A DNA stretch of 64,000 bases, from contig JAGFMI010000010.1 in NCBI GenBank assembly GCA_021030905.1, positions 434,001-498,000 of the forward strand. Reading direction: 5' to 3'. Below, one piece after another: positions 12,270-22,224 of the stretch. The DNA is from Pyrenula massariospora. Lineage: Eukaryota; Ascomycota; Eurotiomycetes; Pyrenulales; Pyrenulaceae. Both the position numbers and the translations under genes were made by a program. The notes under the pieces were generated by a model. It saw only the letters and a program-made list of their open reading frames with translations. It did no database searches and was not told where the DNA came from. The stretch's first letter is position 1. Every line of letters begins with the position of its first letter.

Positions 12270-12668
12270 TCCTTGGTCTCGACTGCTCCGACGGTTGGTC
12301 TCAATTACCTTGATCTTTGATCTGACTTGCCTCGACACTTGGTCTCAACTGCCCTGGTCCATTACCATGACTTCCTCCACACGTGGCCGTGACTGCCAAT
12401 GTACGAGGTCACGACTACCTCAAACCTCGTTGTCGCCCCTAGCAATGCTGTCGTCGTCCATAGTAGTATCCTTGTCGTCCATAGCAATGTCGTCGTTGTC
12501 CATAGCAATACTATCGTCGCCTGGCAATCTCGTCGTCATCCTCGGTAAACCCTCCGTTGTCAGTGGCAATGCCGTCGTTGTTCATAGCAATATCGTCGTT
12601 GTTCATAGCAATATCGTTGTCGTTCGTAGCAGGTACGATGTACTGTCGTCGCCCATAGCAATGCTGTG
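12270..12668. repeat. Imperfect minisatellite block
   Basis: Two related tandem arrays. At 12270-12350 the phrase ttggtctcaactgcc recurs with variants about every 30 bp. At 12435-12668 a unit of roughly 24-30 bp with core tccatagcaat plus gtcgtcgt recurs about eight times; two adjacent copies (cgttgttcatagcaatat) are nearly identical. A long frame runs across it (12244-13101), but it is low-complexity (VVIHSN-like) and probably not a gene. A tataaatacc element follows at about 12680. Confidence 0.7.
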
Positions 12669-12954
12669 CTCGCCTTCGCATATAAATACCTCGTCAAATC
12701 CTCTCTTCGTGTTTTTCTTCTTTTCACTCTCATGTTCTCGACATCAGTCCTTCAGCAAAAATCTCTACTCGTCGATTTCATTTCAATCGTCTGCCTCTGT
12801 CCAACATCAGCACACTTCTCGAAACCTATCTTCAGCTCATCTTCTGCCTCCACCAGAAGCGGTCCTCCGTCCCCTCACAAGAGCACGTCCGTCATCCTTC
12901 AGCCGTCAAGTCCTCAAGCAAGAAACTTCCCTCGAGAAGACCTCAGCCAGCACC

Positions 12955-13660
12955 GCTTTCGGAGAACATCCTCACAGACACTCCACCGTTCGGCTAGCAC
13001 CACTCATCATCGGTCTCGATCCCTCCGATCCCTCTGCTCCGTCCACACTCGGCGAGGCTCAAGAAGAACACTCTCTTGAGACTTTGACCAGGTGGGCATG
13101 ATCACCCTATTTTTTTTTGACATTCACTGCACTCGGAGCTTCGGCGAAGACGAGAAAACATCCTTAGATTATTGACCCACTCAGCTTCGGCTGACCCCCC
13201 ACTTGTTTTTTCTTCGCAAGAAGACTAGGTACTCGTCCTTCCCAGACCATCCAACGAAGGCAGACCCCATCGTTCCTCGGCTAGCATGCTCTCTGGCACA
13301 CCTTTTCCTCTCAAGTGACCTCAGTCAGCGGAGCAATCTGTCCTCGCAGAGAACAGTCGACAGACATTCGTCCACGAAGCCCGCACGAATCATCATCGGC
13401 CTCCTTTTCTGCTCCCAGCATCTGGTGAGACACAACAAGAATGTTTCCTTGTGATCTCGACCACTAGGACACAGTTGGTCTTGCATATGACTACTCTTAT
13501 GGCTGCGGATCTTGAAGAAAATATCAAATAGGTGGGCATGATCTTCCACTTGTGGTAACTCTGATCCCCTGATGAAATTATCATTATTAAGACGTGACCC
13601 ACTCAGCTTCGGCTGATCCCACAATTTTTTTTCTTCGCAAGAAGACCAGGTTTCTGTTTT
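12955..13660. repeat. Imperfect tandem duplication, period about 0.4 kb
   Basis: Three sequence blocks recur in the same order. These are ggtgggcatgatc at about 13092 and 13531; acccactcagcttcggctga at about 13176 and 13597 followed by ttcttcgcaagaag; and a block ending tcatcatcgg near 13010 and 13398. This gives two diverged copies of a roughly 400-bp unit. With the TATA-like box at 12680 and the pyrimidine-rich leader after it, it may derive from a mobile element. I found no terminal repeats, protein remnant or target-site duplication that would assign a family. Confidence 0.6.
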
Positions 13661-15639
13661 GGTCGGACTTCGTCCGGTCTGAAAGCGATCGAGCCGGCGG
13701 AAACTTTGTTCTACCCTGAAGGTTCGAGTGCTGGTTTGTGTGCGGAGTCCGATGACGGGATCTGGTGGACCGTGGTGGAAATGTAGTGGGCTTGTATGGA
13801 GGTTGGCAAGTAACATGTTTTGAGATTGTGCAGGCACAGGTCTTTTTTGGCGAGTTCACTTTGAGTCATGGCATGGGATGCACTTAGACGTTCTTTGTTC
13901 TGGCATTCTTAGGTCTTGGCATGATTGGCTGAGTTCGTGCGAGCTTGGACAAGTCTTTTCAATGTCGTTCAGTATTCTCTCTTTCAACGCCATAGTTCTG
14001 TAGATCGAACATGCATATTCTGGAGATAGACTAAGTCCACTTAACGAATCTTTGCCTGAAGGTGACCCAGCTCGGTGCGATTTACTTAACACTGTACTGA
14101 ACTTCTTCTGCGCATAAGCGTAGAGCCTGACGTCCAATGTTAAATGGATACCAACTGCGTGTTCTTTTGAGGAGATGGTGTGGTTGGATAGGGCTAGATT
14201 TATTCGCTGGGGGCTTGCAGTGTAGGGGAAATGCCAGCCAACCGAGAGCGTACGTGTTGACGATTTTATGCCTGCCGATGGGTCGGGAGGCTTGGAGAGA
14301 CGGAGGTTTGGAGAGACATAGGCTCCGGCTTACATCAGCTATCCTGGGCTTTGTGGCCTTATTCTGTTAGGAATAGCGAGATCAGCGGTGGCTTCAAGAA
14401 AAAGCCACGGACGAAACAGGGCAAAGTGAGAAGCTATCATGAGAAGAGGGTTGCAAGGATTGTCGTCAGAAGCGGTTGGGTTCTGACTCTTGGCGGACGG
14501 ACAGGAGCAGGTCGCTATGAGAGATACCCCTTTTCTTTCCACCTTCCAATCTGTGCAAAGTGTCGGAGAGCAAAGCAAAACGTGTAAATGGCGACGCAGC
14601 CTATCTTGCTGCTATTGCCATGGCAAATGATTCTTTTCTCTCTCTCTCCCACGCCAAGGGCATTTTTTCGCCCCGATGTTTCGAGCTCTGGGGAAGGAGG
14701 GGTGCAAAATTCTCTGAACGACTGACATTTTAGAAGAGCACAAATAGTCCGCGATTCGTACTTAGTGATCGACATAGAAGTTTTGCAGGGTATGACCCAG
14801 GTAGATGTTCTTCCTTGAATGCCTCCATTTGATACGATTTACTACAAAATTTCCTCGTGAAGACATATCAACGTTCCCGTGTTCTTCTTCATGGAAGGGG
14901 CAAAGTAGGGACCCATTGGTTGCTCTCAATTGAGCTTATACCTAGCGCGTATATGAGCCTTTGTCTTGATTGGCAACAGGTAAATGCCATTTGAGGTTTG
15001 TGTACGGCAGATTTATGTAAACCTAGATACTGTTTTCTGGATCTTAGGATGCATATGCGTCCATACAAGAGTAGGCCGTTGACTGGTTGGAGCCGAAAAT
15101 ATTTCTACAAAGCCAGCTTACCTCCCTTCTCTTCATCTTCGTCTTCATCTCCTCCCTCCATTAAAAACCGAATGTGTGAAGACATCGCCCTGCACGATGT
15201 GCCCATAGGTGCCTTTCGTCCATATTTCCAGGGCCACCGCTTCATAGGGTCCGAAAGCTTCGATGAAAAGTGTTTCTTACGACAATATTCCGAAATTTTT
15301 TCGAAAGAAGGGTCCATAGTTGCATGTGTGTCCCTTGGATTAGCTCGTTGACATATGATGAGCCGAGACTCATACCCGTCATGCCAACCGCGCTTCCTCC
15401 AGCCCCCCAAAGAGCTACTATGCGCAGACGGGCGTCTCGCATAACTCATTTCCCGAAGCAGCTCCAAAGCTGCTGCTAGAGCGCGGCTGTGCATATTAAA
15501 TGGTGGCGATCGCCGGACGATGCGGTGTGGGCTTCCAAAAAAGGCCGTAAAAGAATCCCCGAGATTCATACCACATGGTGGGAAGGTGAACCAAACCTGA
15601 GACCGAGAATGTCGAGATCCGAAAATGGTATGCAATCTG
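13661..15639. other. Intergenic, no gene supported
   Basis: Several frames of 60-176 codons overlap here on both strands (for example the minus strand 15105-15635), but none has a recognisable domain, signal peptide or consistent splice structure. I treat the interval as non-coding or decayed. Confidence 0.4.
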
Positions 15640-17344
15640 TCAAGTCACTCGAGTGGCTGGTAAGATTTGACCTCCATCTGCTCCTGTGGTGGGCAAAATC
15701 TCCGAGCGCAGATTAGTCGCTAGTGTCTCGCTCTCGTACCTCGGCGCCTCTGGATCCCAGCCTGTCGACCCTTGCCATCTTCCCTTCCTCCTAACTACCA
15801 TTAAGAGGCCCGCCTCTTCCTCAACATTAATCGGCGTCTCCCTCCCATTTTCATTTAATTTCCTTGCGTTGCGCCTTAGAAGGGGGGTAGCTCCAGACCT
15901 CTGGAGGTTTTCAGAGTCGAGGTCAGTCCTGCAGTGATAGCTGATTCGCCATAAGGAGTCGAGGGATTCCGCAGCAAGATTAAGCTGCTCATCGCCGTAC
16001 AAGTTTCGCCCCTCGTCCTCAAAGGTGCGGCTATGGCTCGTGTGGGAGGGGCCTAGGACCTCTAGATGTTCAAGATGAGACCATGGCTCAAAGTCAATAT
16101 TTGCAGGCCCAGCGACTAGGGGCCTGATTTCCAGGCTGCAAGATATGCTGAGGGATATTAGATTGGGGGTATATATTGCGAGGTCGATCGCAGCGGAAGG
16201 GTGGATTCCCCAGATATGTTCGGAGATGAAGAGCTTTTTAAGGGTAGAAGCGATCGTAGTAGCACTCAGAAAGAAGGAAATCATATTCTCCTCATTGCGA
16301 AAAACGCCGTTGACATTGGATCTAGCCTCGAGGTTATCCATTAACGTCATTTCCGTGATAGAATTTGGCCAAAGATGATGCCTTGGATTGTCACCAGCGA
16401 AAATTGCATTCAAGGGCCCGTCGTTGAGATAGCCGCTGATTTGAAGGTGCGTCAGAGTGGAGGGGAAGCCTATTGAAGGGAGAGGTTGTGCAGGGGAGAG
16501 ACCATAATTTCCGGTACCGGTTCGGACAGCCAGGTGCTTTAGGGATGGAAGTTTGCGCGCTGGATAGAAGGTTCCATTTTCGATCAGCAAGTCGTCGCGG
16601 ACTAGGCTAACATCAAGAAATGCTAGATTTCTGCATTTGAATAATGGGATGAGGCTGTTCTCACTGTTAAAATATTAGTAGGTTTTGTGCTCGCTATAGC
16701 TTAGTTTCGACTTTTATAAAGTAGATAGCGTGACAATAGTAGCGTCTACTTCTCAACCTTAAATAGGACGTGCATCCCGGTGTCCTAGCACGGAATGATT
16801 AAGTCGATCCAGGAACCGAAAGGTGGTCAGAAATCGGAAAGATTATGTGGTCCACAAGCGAGGAAGTAACTCAGAGGCTTGTGCGGTTTTATGGCATCAA
16901 ATAATAAAATTGCCACAACTTCTCAAAACATTACAGGACCCAGAAGAGCTCTTACCTGAAACTCGCAGCAGGTGCAACAAAGCTCACGAGCCTTTTCTTC
17001 ACCCTTCCTAGCAGTCTCGCAGTCGTGCTCGGTGAGCTTTCATGCACAAGCGCGCTAAGGTCCAAATGCTTCACAAAATGGCCCAAATTATGTCTCCGGA
17101 CGTGCGCCTTTAGCGGCGGACATATCGTGGCAGTGAACTGATCGAAATTTCGACCGGAAATCAGAGGTTTCTCGTAGAGTTTCTCGATCGATGCGGAGTA
17201 AAAAAGACGTGAGGTACAGCAGCAGGAGGCAAGAGTGGAGGAGTCACGTGGAGAGATGAAGGACAGGATATGAGTAAGAACTTCGGATGGTATATGGATG
17301 GGAGTGGATTGGGGATCGTCAGTGACTTCAGGCTGTGGTAGCAT
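15640..17344 (-). CDS. F-box / leucine-rich-repeat-like protein
   Basis: Predicted 470-aa protein in two exons, 16956-17344 and 15640-16663. The 292-bp intron is long for this window but has a GTAAGA donor, a CTAAT branch and a TTTTAACAG acceptor, and the phase (2) joins FVAPAASF to SENSLIPLFK. Residues ~18-60 are an F-box (HIPSEVLTHILSFI, LASCCCTSRLFY), the Skp1-binding module of SCF ubiquitin ligases. The rest has spaced leucine-rich segments (LPSLKHLAV, TLTHLQISG, LKKLFISEHIW, LISLSISCSLEI, LEHLEVLGPS) as in fungal F-box/LRR-like proteins that choose substrates. The substrate is unknown. The Arg-rich last ~60 residues might include a missed 3' intron. Confidence 0.7.
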
Positions 17345-18071
17345 CCTACGACAGGATTTGCGCTTTCATCAGTCAACAATTCCCATCTAGGTATGGTAGA
17401 AATTACGAAAATGCCTCGAGTCCCAGTAAAATATTTTAAGCCTTGGCGCCAAGGCCGGAGGAGGCTCACACGGTCAACCAGCTTAAAAACTCATCGCCTT
17501 TGATGTGTAGATCAAATCTATGAGTTAATGAAACGGCCAATAAGATCAGGTGCCATCTCCGCTTTACGTCGAGCTTCATTCTTCACGGGATTTCTCCGAG
17601 CATCTAATGCATGAAAATCCCATTCGATTTTATCTCTCAACTTGACAATTTGCTTGGCGCAAACCAGGTGAACCCTTTACCCTTCTCCTTGAGTTGTACT
17701 TAAAATTATATACTTTGCACACGTTCTCTACGGAAAGAAAGCGCTATGTTCGTACCCTATCCTATGTTTCCAACTTAAAATCGTTAGAGAATGTTGTGGG
17801 CTATGCAGCATGTGCCACTTTGCAAGGCTTAGGGCATTTCGTTGCCGCCCCTGATTTCTGTGCCAATGAGAGTACCGGAATAGACCGGGCCGAAGGGGGC
17901 TTTTCGAATGCCATCTGTTTGTTGGTGGAACGTGAAAAGCTCGTTCGCGTAAGAACCTAGCTAAGCTGAATGCTTAAAGGTACTAGTAATCGATAGATTT
18001 GAGGAGTTCTTTCTGTTCTGTTTCGTAGATAACTGTTGATTTGATAGATTTCTTGCCTGTGGTCAAAAAGC
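17345..18071. other. Intergenic between divergent genes
   Basis: Lies between the F-box gene (minus) and the secreted peptidase-like gene (plus), so it probably holds both promoters. No other feature is recognised. Confidence 0.4.
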
Positions 18072-19415
18072 ATGAAGCTTTTGTTTGTATTTGTTCTCAT
18101 GTCATCAGTCTCAGGGTTTCGGTTTTGGTTTCTCTACTGGGTAGATGAAAGCTGCGATAAAAATGAGAACGCATTCTTTCGCGCCCTAGCTGGAGCCAAG
18201 GATATTGCGGCAAGCGGAGTAAGGAGATTGAATGACCAAAGCGATACTTATACTGAAGAGGTACTACCTTGTCTTCCGAATTTGCCAAATCTCACATCGA
18301 AAGATATTCCAAATCATTTTCAAGACCAGTAGGGCTAGGAGAATGAATAACGTTGTCGACCATGTTAAAAGTAAATCATCTTTGATCGAGTTTCCGGTCG
18401 TTTGCTAAGAACGGGTCAGAAATCCTCGCTGGAATGAGAGACATGTTGGAACTACGTGGGCCACATGGGCGAATAGCCACGCAAATTCGCTACTACTGCG
18501 ACAACGATCCACAAGACATAGGAGGCGGATCGCGATGGACACTTCGTCAGGATCCTAGTCCGACCGACCAGCCAGTGCCTTACATTGAACAAAGAGCGCG
18601 CCGCAATGGCTTTGTCGATGGTCTCCCTTACCACGAATGGGAAGACCGAGAAAACGGAATCGTGATGGGCAGACAATCTCCAGGCTGCAACATGGAAGGT
18701 ATCCAAGCGTTCACCTACACCCAAACTTCGTTCGATGATGGGACCCGTGCGGGATTCGGGATGCCAGATAGAGCCTCAACGACCGTATGTGAACCTGGTG
18801 CCTTTTCCCTCCCATCACTTGAGAATGACATACCATACTTCAGATCTGCGATATGATGCTTCTTGCAGACCTACATTCGTTCCGCGACATCCCTGATACG
18901 CGAGACCTAGCCAGACTCATAGCAGACCATCCAACTCGCGAAGCTCAAGGAACAATCGAAACCATGAATTCCATGACAGCATTCGTAATCCTCCACCAGG
19001 TATGAAGTCATCGCCCCAATTCTTAGCTGTACCTAAGTCAGCGGTATACAGTTTGGCCATCTACCCGACAACGCTTGTGAGTTTTCCTCGCATCATCGAG
19101 TTATCGCGCTTCTCATTTCCCTTATTCTCGGCCCTCGATCTGCTCATCCATTCAGCGTCCCTCTAACACTACCCATCCCTAGTGTCCGACTTCCCATCTC
19201 CCAGCAACCCTCACACCCCGGCGCTCAGCTGGAGGGACGTCCAAGACCTCCGCGACCCGGACCAGTCCAAATGGAACGTAAATAACGTCATGTACTTCGC
19301 CCTGCTCGCCAAGCTCGCCGACCGCGGCTTCCGCCTGGCGCCGGACCCGCGCGAGAGATACGAAGGGAGACTGCAGGTCTATCTGAGAGGAGTGGAAGCT
19401 GCAGGTGCCGCTTAG
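18072..19415 (+). CDS. Secreted aspzincin/M35-like protein, altered zinc motif
   Basis: The ATG at 18072 begins MKLLFVFVLMSSVSGF, a signal peptide, followed by ESCDKNENAFFRALAGAKDI, resembling the start of mature deuterolysin-type and Lys-specific metalloendopeptidases. Clear 3' exons: one including 18434 and ending at 18784, then 18844-18999, 19052-19076 and 19183-19415, all phase-consistent. The joined frame gives STTICDMMLLADLHSF, FVILHQFGHLPDNALSD and KWNVNNVMYFALLA, the usual order of this fold. The zinc site reads HQFGH rather than HExxH, so the general-base Glu is Gln; hydrolytic activity is doubtful. The join between the first exon and the HVKKILAGMRDMLEL segment (about 18330-18434) is unresolved. 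Could be an inactive peptidase homologue or a binding protein. Confidence 0.6.
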
Positions 19416-20207
19416 GCAGTGAGTCAGATGCAGCTCGGGACAGAACATGGGAATTTGAAGGTTCTCCTTATGACGCATTTATCAGATGGCGCCACGACTG
19501 ACGATGAGTAGGATGTAGGAGAGGGGAAAGGAAGAATGGGTGCGGGAAGGCTTTTCCATTGCCGTCGGATGGGAACCACATGCGTCGAGTTTGAGGGCGG
19601 GAGGTTGGAAAGAGACGCCAATCTTCCTGCACGCGACTTCGACGAGCCTTGTCGGATTCGACATGAACGCATATCATACCAATTTCAAGAGCTGAACTTC
19701 TATACTGAACTTCTATATTGAACTTCTACACCAACTCCTACACTGATCTTCTACACTGAACTTCTACGCTATGCTTCTACACTGCGATTCAATACCAGTC
19801 ACTACTCAGCAACTGCGTGTTACAGGACTATACCTTGCGACCTTTAAGAACAGCAACAGGCCAACCCAATGTTCGATACTCTCGATCCCTCCAGAGCCAA
19901 GAACAGCACCTCGCGATCCACGCTCGATTCCAATTCTCCAGCCAGGCCTGCCGCTATGGGAAAAAGTAGGGAGGCCCATCGTAGCTGTTCAGCGCTATCA
20001 TTCACCAAGAGAGTGACAAACACATTTGTCCCTAGGAGCACCATCACAAACCCAGCCAAAGACCCACTAAACATGTTCTACATCACACCTCAACGATCAG
20101 ACACCACAACAGTCTAATGCTCATACATATATACTATGCAAAATCCGCAAACCCAAAAGATCTACAAGAAGCGAACAACCCCCAAAACTTCCCCACACCC
20201 CTCCAAC
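19416..20207. other. Intergenic between convergent genes
   Basis: Separates two convergent genes. It contains the small minisatellite at 19692-19785 and otherwise nothing recognised. Confidence 0.4.
19692..19785. repeat. Short tandem repeat, about 15-bp unit
   Basis: About six consecutive variants of ctgaacttctacact (for example ctgaacttctatact, ttgaacttctacacc, ctgatcttctacact). They are imperfect and lie in the 3' region between two convergent genes. No coding role is seen. Confidence 0.75.
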
Positions 20208-21474
20208 TTAGAACACCCTAGCATGCCCCCTCCTCCCCCTCCTCCCCTTCCTCCCCACCGCCCCACCACCCTCCCCACCAAACAGCGCCTCAAGAACAAC
20301 CTGCAACAGCTCCAACAGCTCTGCCATCGACATGCCAGCGGTCGAGATCGTCTGGCCGTCTCCCGCAGTGGCCGTCGCGGTCGGCGCGGGGGCGGAGAGG
20401 AGTGAGGTGGGCAGGGGGAGTGCGGAGATGAGGCTTGAGAGGGAGGATGCGATGGGGACGGTGCTGGGTGTGAGGGTGGGGAAGGCGGATGAGGAGGAGG
20501 GGGAGGGGAGAGAGGTTAGGATGGCGGGGGCGGTGCTGACGGAGGTCGCTGAGAGAGTGGCGGGGGGAACGGCGGCGGTGGAAGAGTTGACGGCGGTTGG
20601 GACGCTTGCTGATGGGGTGGTGGCAGCGGGGGAGCTTGCAACGGGAGAGGCGCCAGAGGGAAAGGTGCCGTCGAGGCCCTTGTTCACGGTGGCGTTGCCG
20701 ACAAGGGATGTACTTGTATCGGGCCAGGGGGCGGGACCGGGCATGTAGTATACCTATTTGGCACAGTTAGTGGACTTTCTTTCGGTCATGGGAAACTGTA
20801 TGTCAACTTACCGTGGGAATAGGGTAGTAGATGTTGATCTCAATACCGGGTTCGTCCGCAGTAAACGCGCCAGGAATCTTGGTAAGGTATCCAGCTTCAG
20901 GGGCCGCGGTAGAGGAGCCAGTGACACTGATTTGAGCGCAGCCCATGTAAAATTGAGCACCGCCAACAGACTGTGCGCCGTGGAGAGCAATGGAATCGCC
21001 GCGAACCAAGTAGTCACCGGAAGGCGTGTCAGCTGGAATGGTAAAGTCAACGGTAGTAGCGAGGTTCTCCTTCCACTGCAGACCAGCAGAATTGGCATCA
21101 GCGCCTGCCTCAAAGATGCGAAACCAATCGCCAGAGCCATCGTAGGCGGAAAGGTCTCCGTCAGCCTTGGAGAGATAGACGGAGACAGGCCCTGGGTGGC
21201 CAATATTGGCGTTGATGCTAAAACCAAGTTTATCGCCAGCATTGACGGAGAAGGTCTTGGTGGAAGACCAAGTACCATTGGATCCACCTACATTGCACCG
21301 AATGTTGGGGTCGTCAACGCTGGTGACGGGGCTGTTTGAATTCGTCACCCGACGCACATATTCGTAGGGCTGGGTGGTTTGACCATTGACAATGAGGGCC
21401 TCAAAGTTGTAATGGGCAAAGGATGTGCCGAAAACGGTGGCCGACGTTAGCAATTGGGGAATGGAAACACGCAT
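20208..21474 (-). CDS. AA9 lytic polysaccharide monooxygenase
   Basis: Predicted 402-aa copper-dependent cellulose/xyloglucan-cleaving LPMO (AA9, former GH61), secreted. Exons 20812-21474 and 20208-20753, with a 58-bp phase-0 intron. I chose the ATG at 21474, not the upstream in-frame one at 21516, because it gives a 20-residue signal peptide ending at FA-HYNF. Mature His1 (residue 21), His93 (in IGHPG) and axial Tyr176 (in QFYMGC) make the histidine brace and copper site; His165 and Gln174 are the second-sphere residues. Cys60 and Cys179 fit the conserved disulfide. The catalytic domain ends at YYMPGPAPW (~residue 230). A Ser/Thr/Ala/Pro linker of ~120 residues follows, then a short helix (MSMAELLELLQVVLEALF) and a Gly/Arg-rich end. 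There is no CBM1. The tail is C-rich, then G-rich at wobble positions. Confidence 0.92.
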
Positions 21475-22224
21475 AGTATTGGTCTTGTTGGTAAGCGAGC
21501 CAAAAAATGCAACCAAGCTTTGCTGAATGAGAGCCTATAGAAATGGCAATGCTTCAAGCAGACTAATAACGAATGACAATGAACTCGACCAGCGAAACGA
21601 ACGTGTAAGAGCAAGCTATAGGACAGACTCGAGAGAAGAAGAAGAGCAATTCGGTGACACGAAAAGAGAAATCTTGCACTATAAAGCCATGGACGTGGCA
21701 AGGTCGATGAGGGCCATTTGCCTCGCAAATTTCCTCGGGGTATGAGCAAGAAGCCGGACTGCCTGCGATTAATTTCATGGCCGAGAGATACTGAGTTGTT
21801 TCATTTCGTGTGTTTATCAAGTTGAAACGCGGAACGGATCTAGTTCCTGGCGGCTAAGAGGGGGCTAGATATCTTCGGCACAGGGCAATGGGGAATATTG
21901 GACGACGAAATACGGATATTTCGGATCGAACAATTGAGGGACAAGCAAGTGTCTATTATGATGCGGTCTTTGGAGTCGATCAGCAGTGCAGCAGTAGTAG
22001 TGAATGAATCGAAAAGCAAAAGGAGTTGGACGTCCCTTGAGGAAGGTTTAGTTAGAGCCGCTGAGATTTGTGTGGCGTTTCATTGGCTGGGGGTCCGCTC
22101 GGCCATCATTCACCCGAGGCTTGGAATTTTGCAGCGCGAAGTCTGCAGAACGATCGCGAGTAGGGTAGAGCTTGGTGATACTGCACCACTGGTCAGGATA
22201 CGAGCCAGCTTCAACCATCTCCCA
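21475..22224. other. Divergent intergenic region
   Basis: Shared upstream region of the LPMO (minus) and Rsm22 (plus). The frame of the Rsm22 gene is open back to 21898, but that part lacks an ATG start and mitochondrial character, so I leave it out. No TATA box stands out. Confidence 0.4.

Noticed and set aside
12435-12668. CRISPR-like array
   Set aside because: Units are direct tandem variants without unique spacers, in a eukaryotic context; it is a minisatellite.
12244-13101. 285-codon plus-strand frame
   Set aside because: Runs through the minisatellite and duplicated block; the peptide is repetitive and shows no known domain or signal.
20332-20748. Plus-strand frame opposite the LPMO tail
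   Set aside because: Val/Glu/Gly low-complexity shadow of the Ser/Thr/Ala linker codons.
21898-22224. Longer N-terminus of Rsm22
   Set aside because: The extension lacks an ATG at its start and family character; the ATG at 22225 gives a mitochondrial-type N-terminus.
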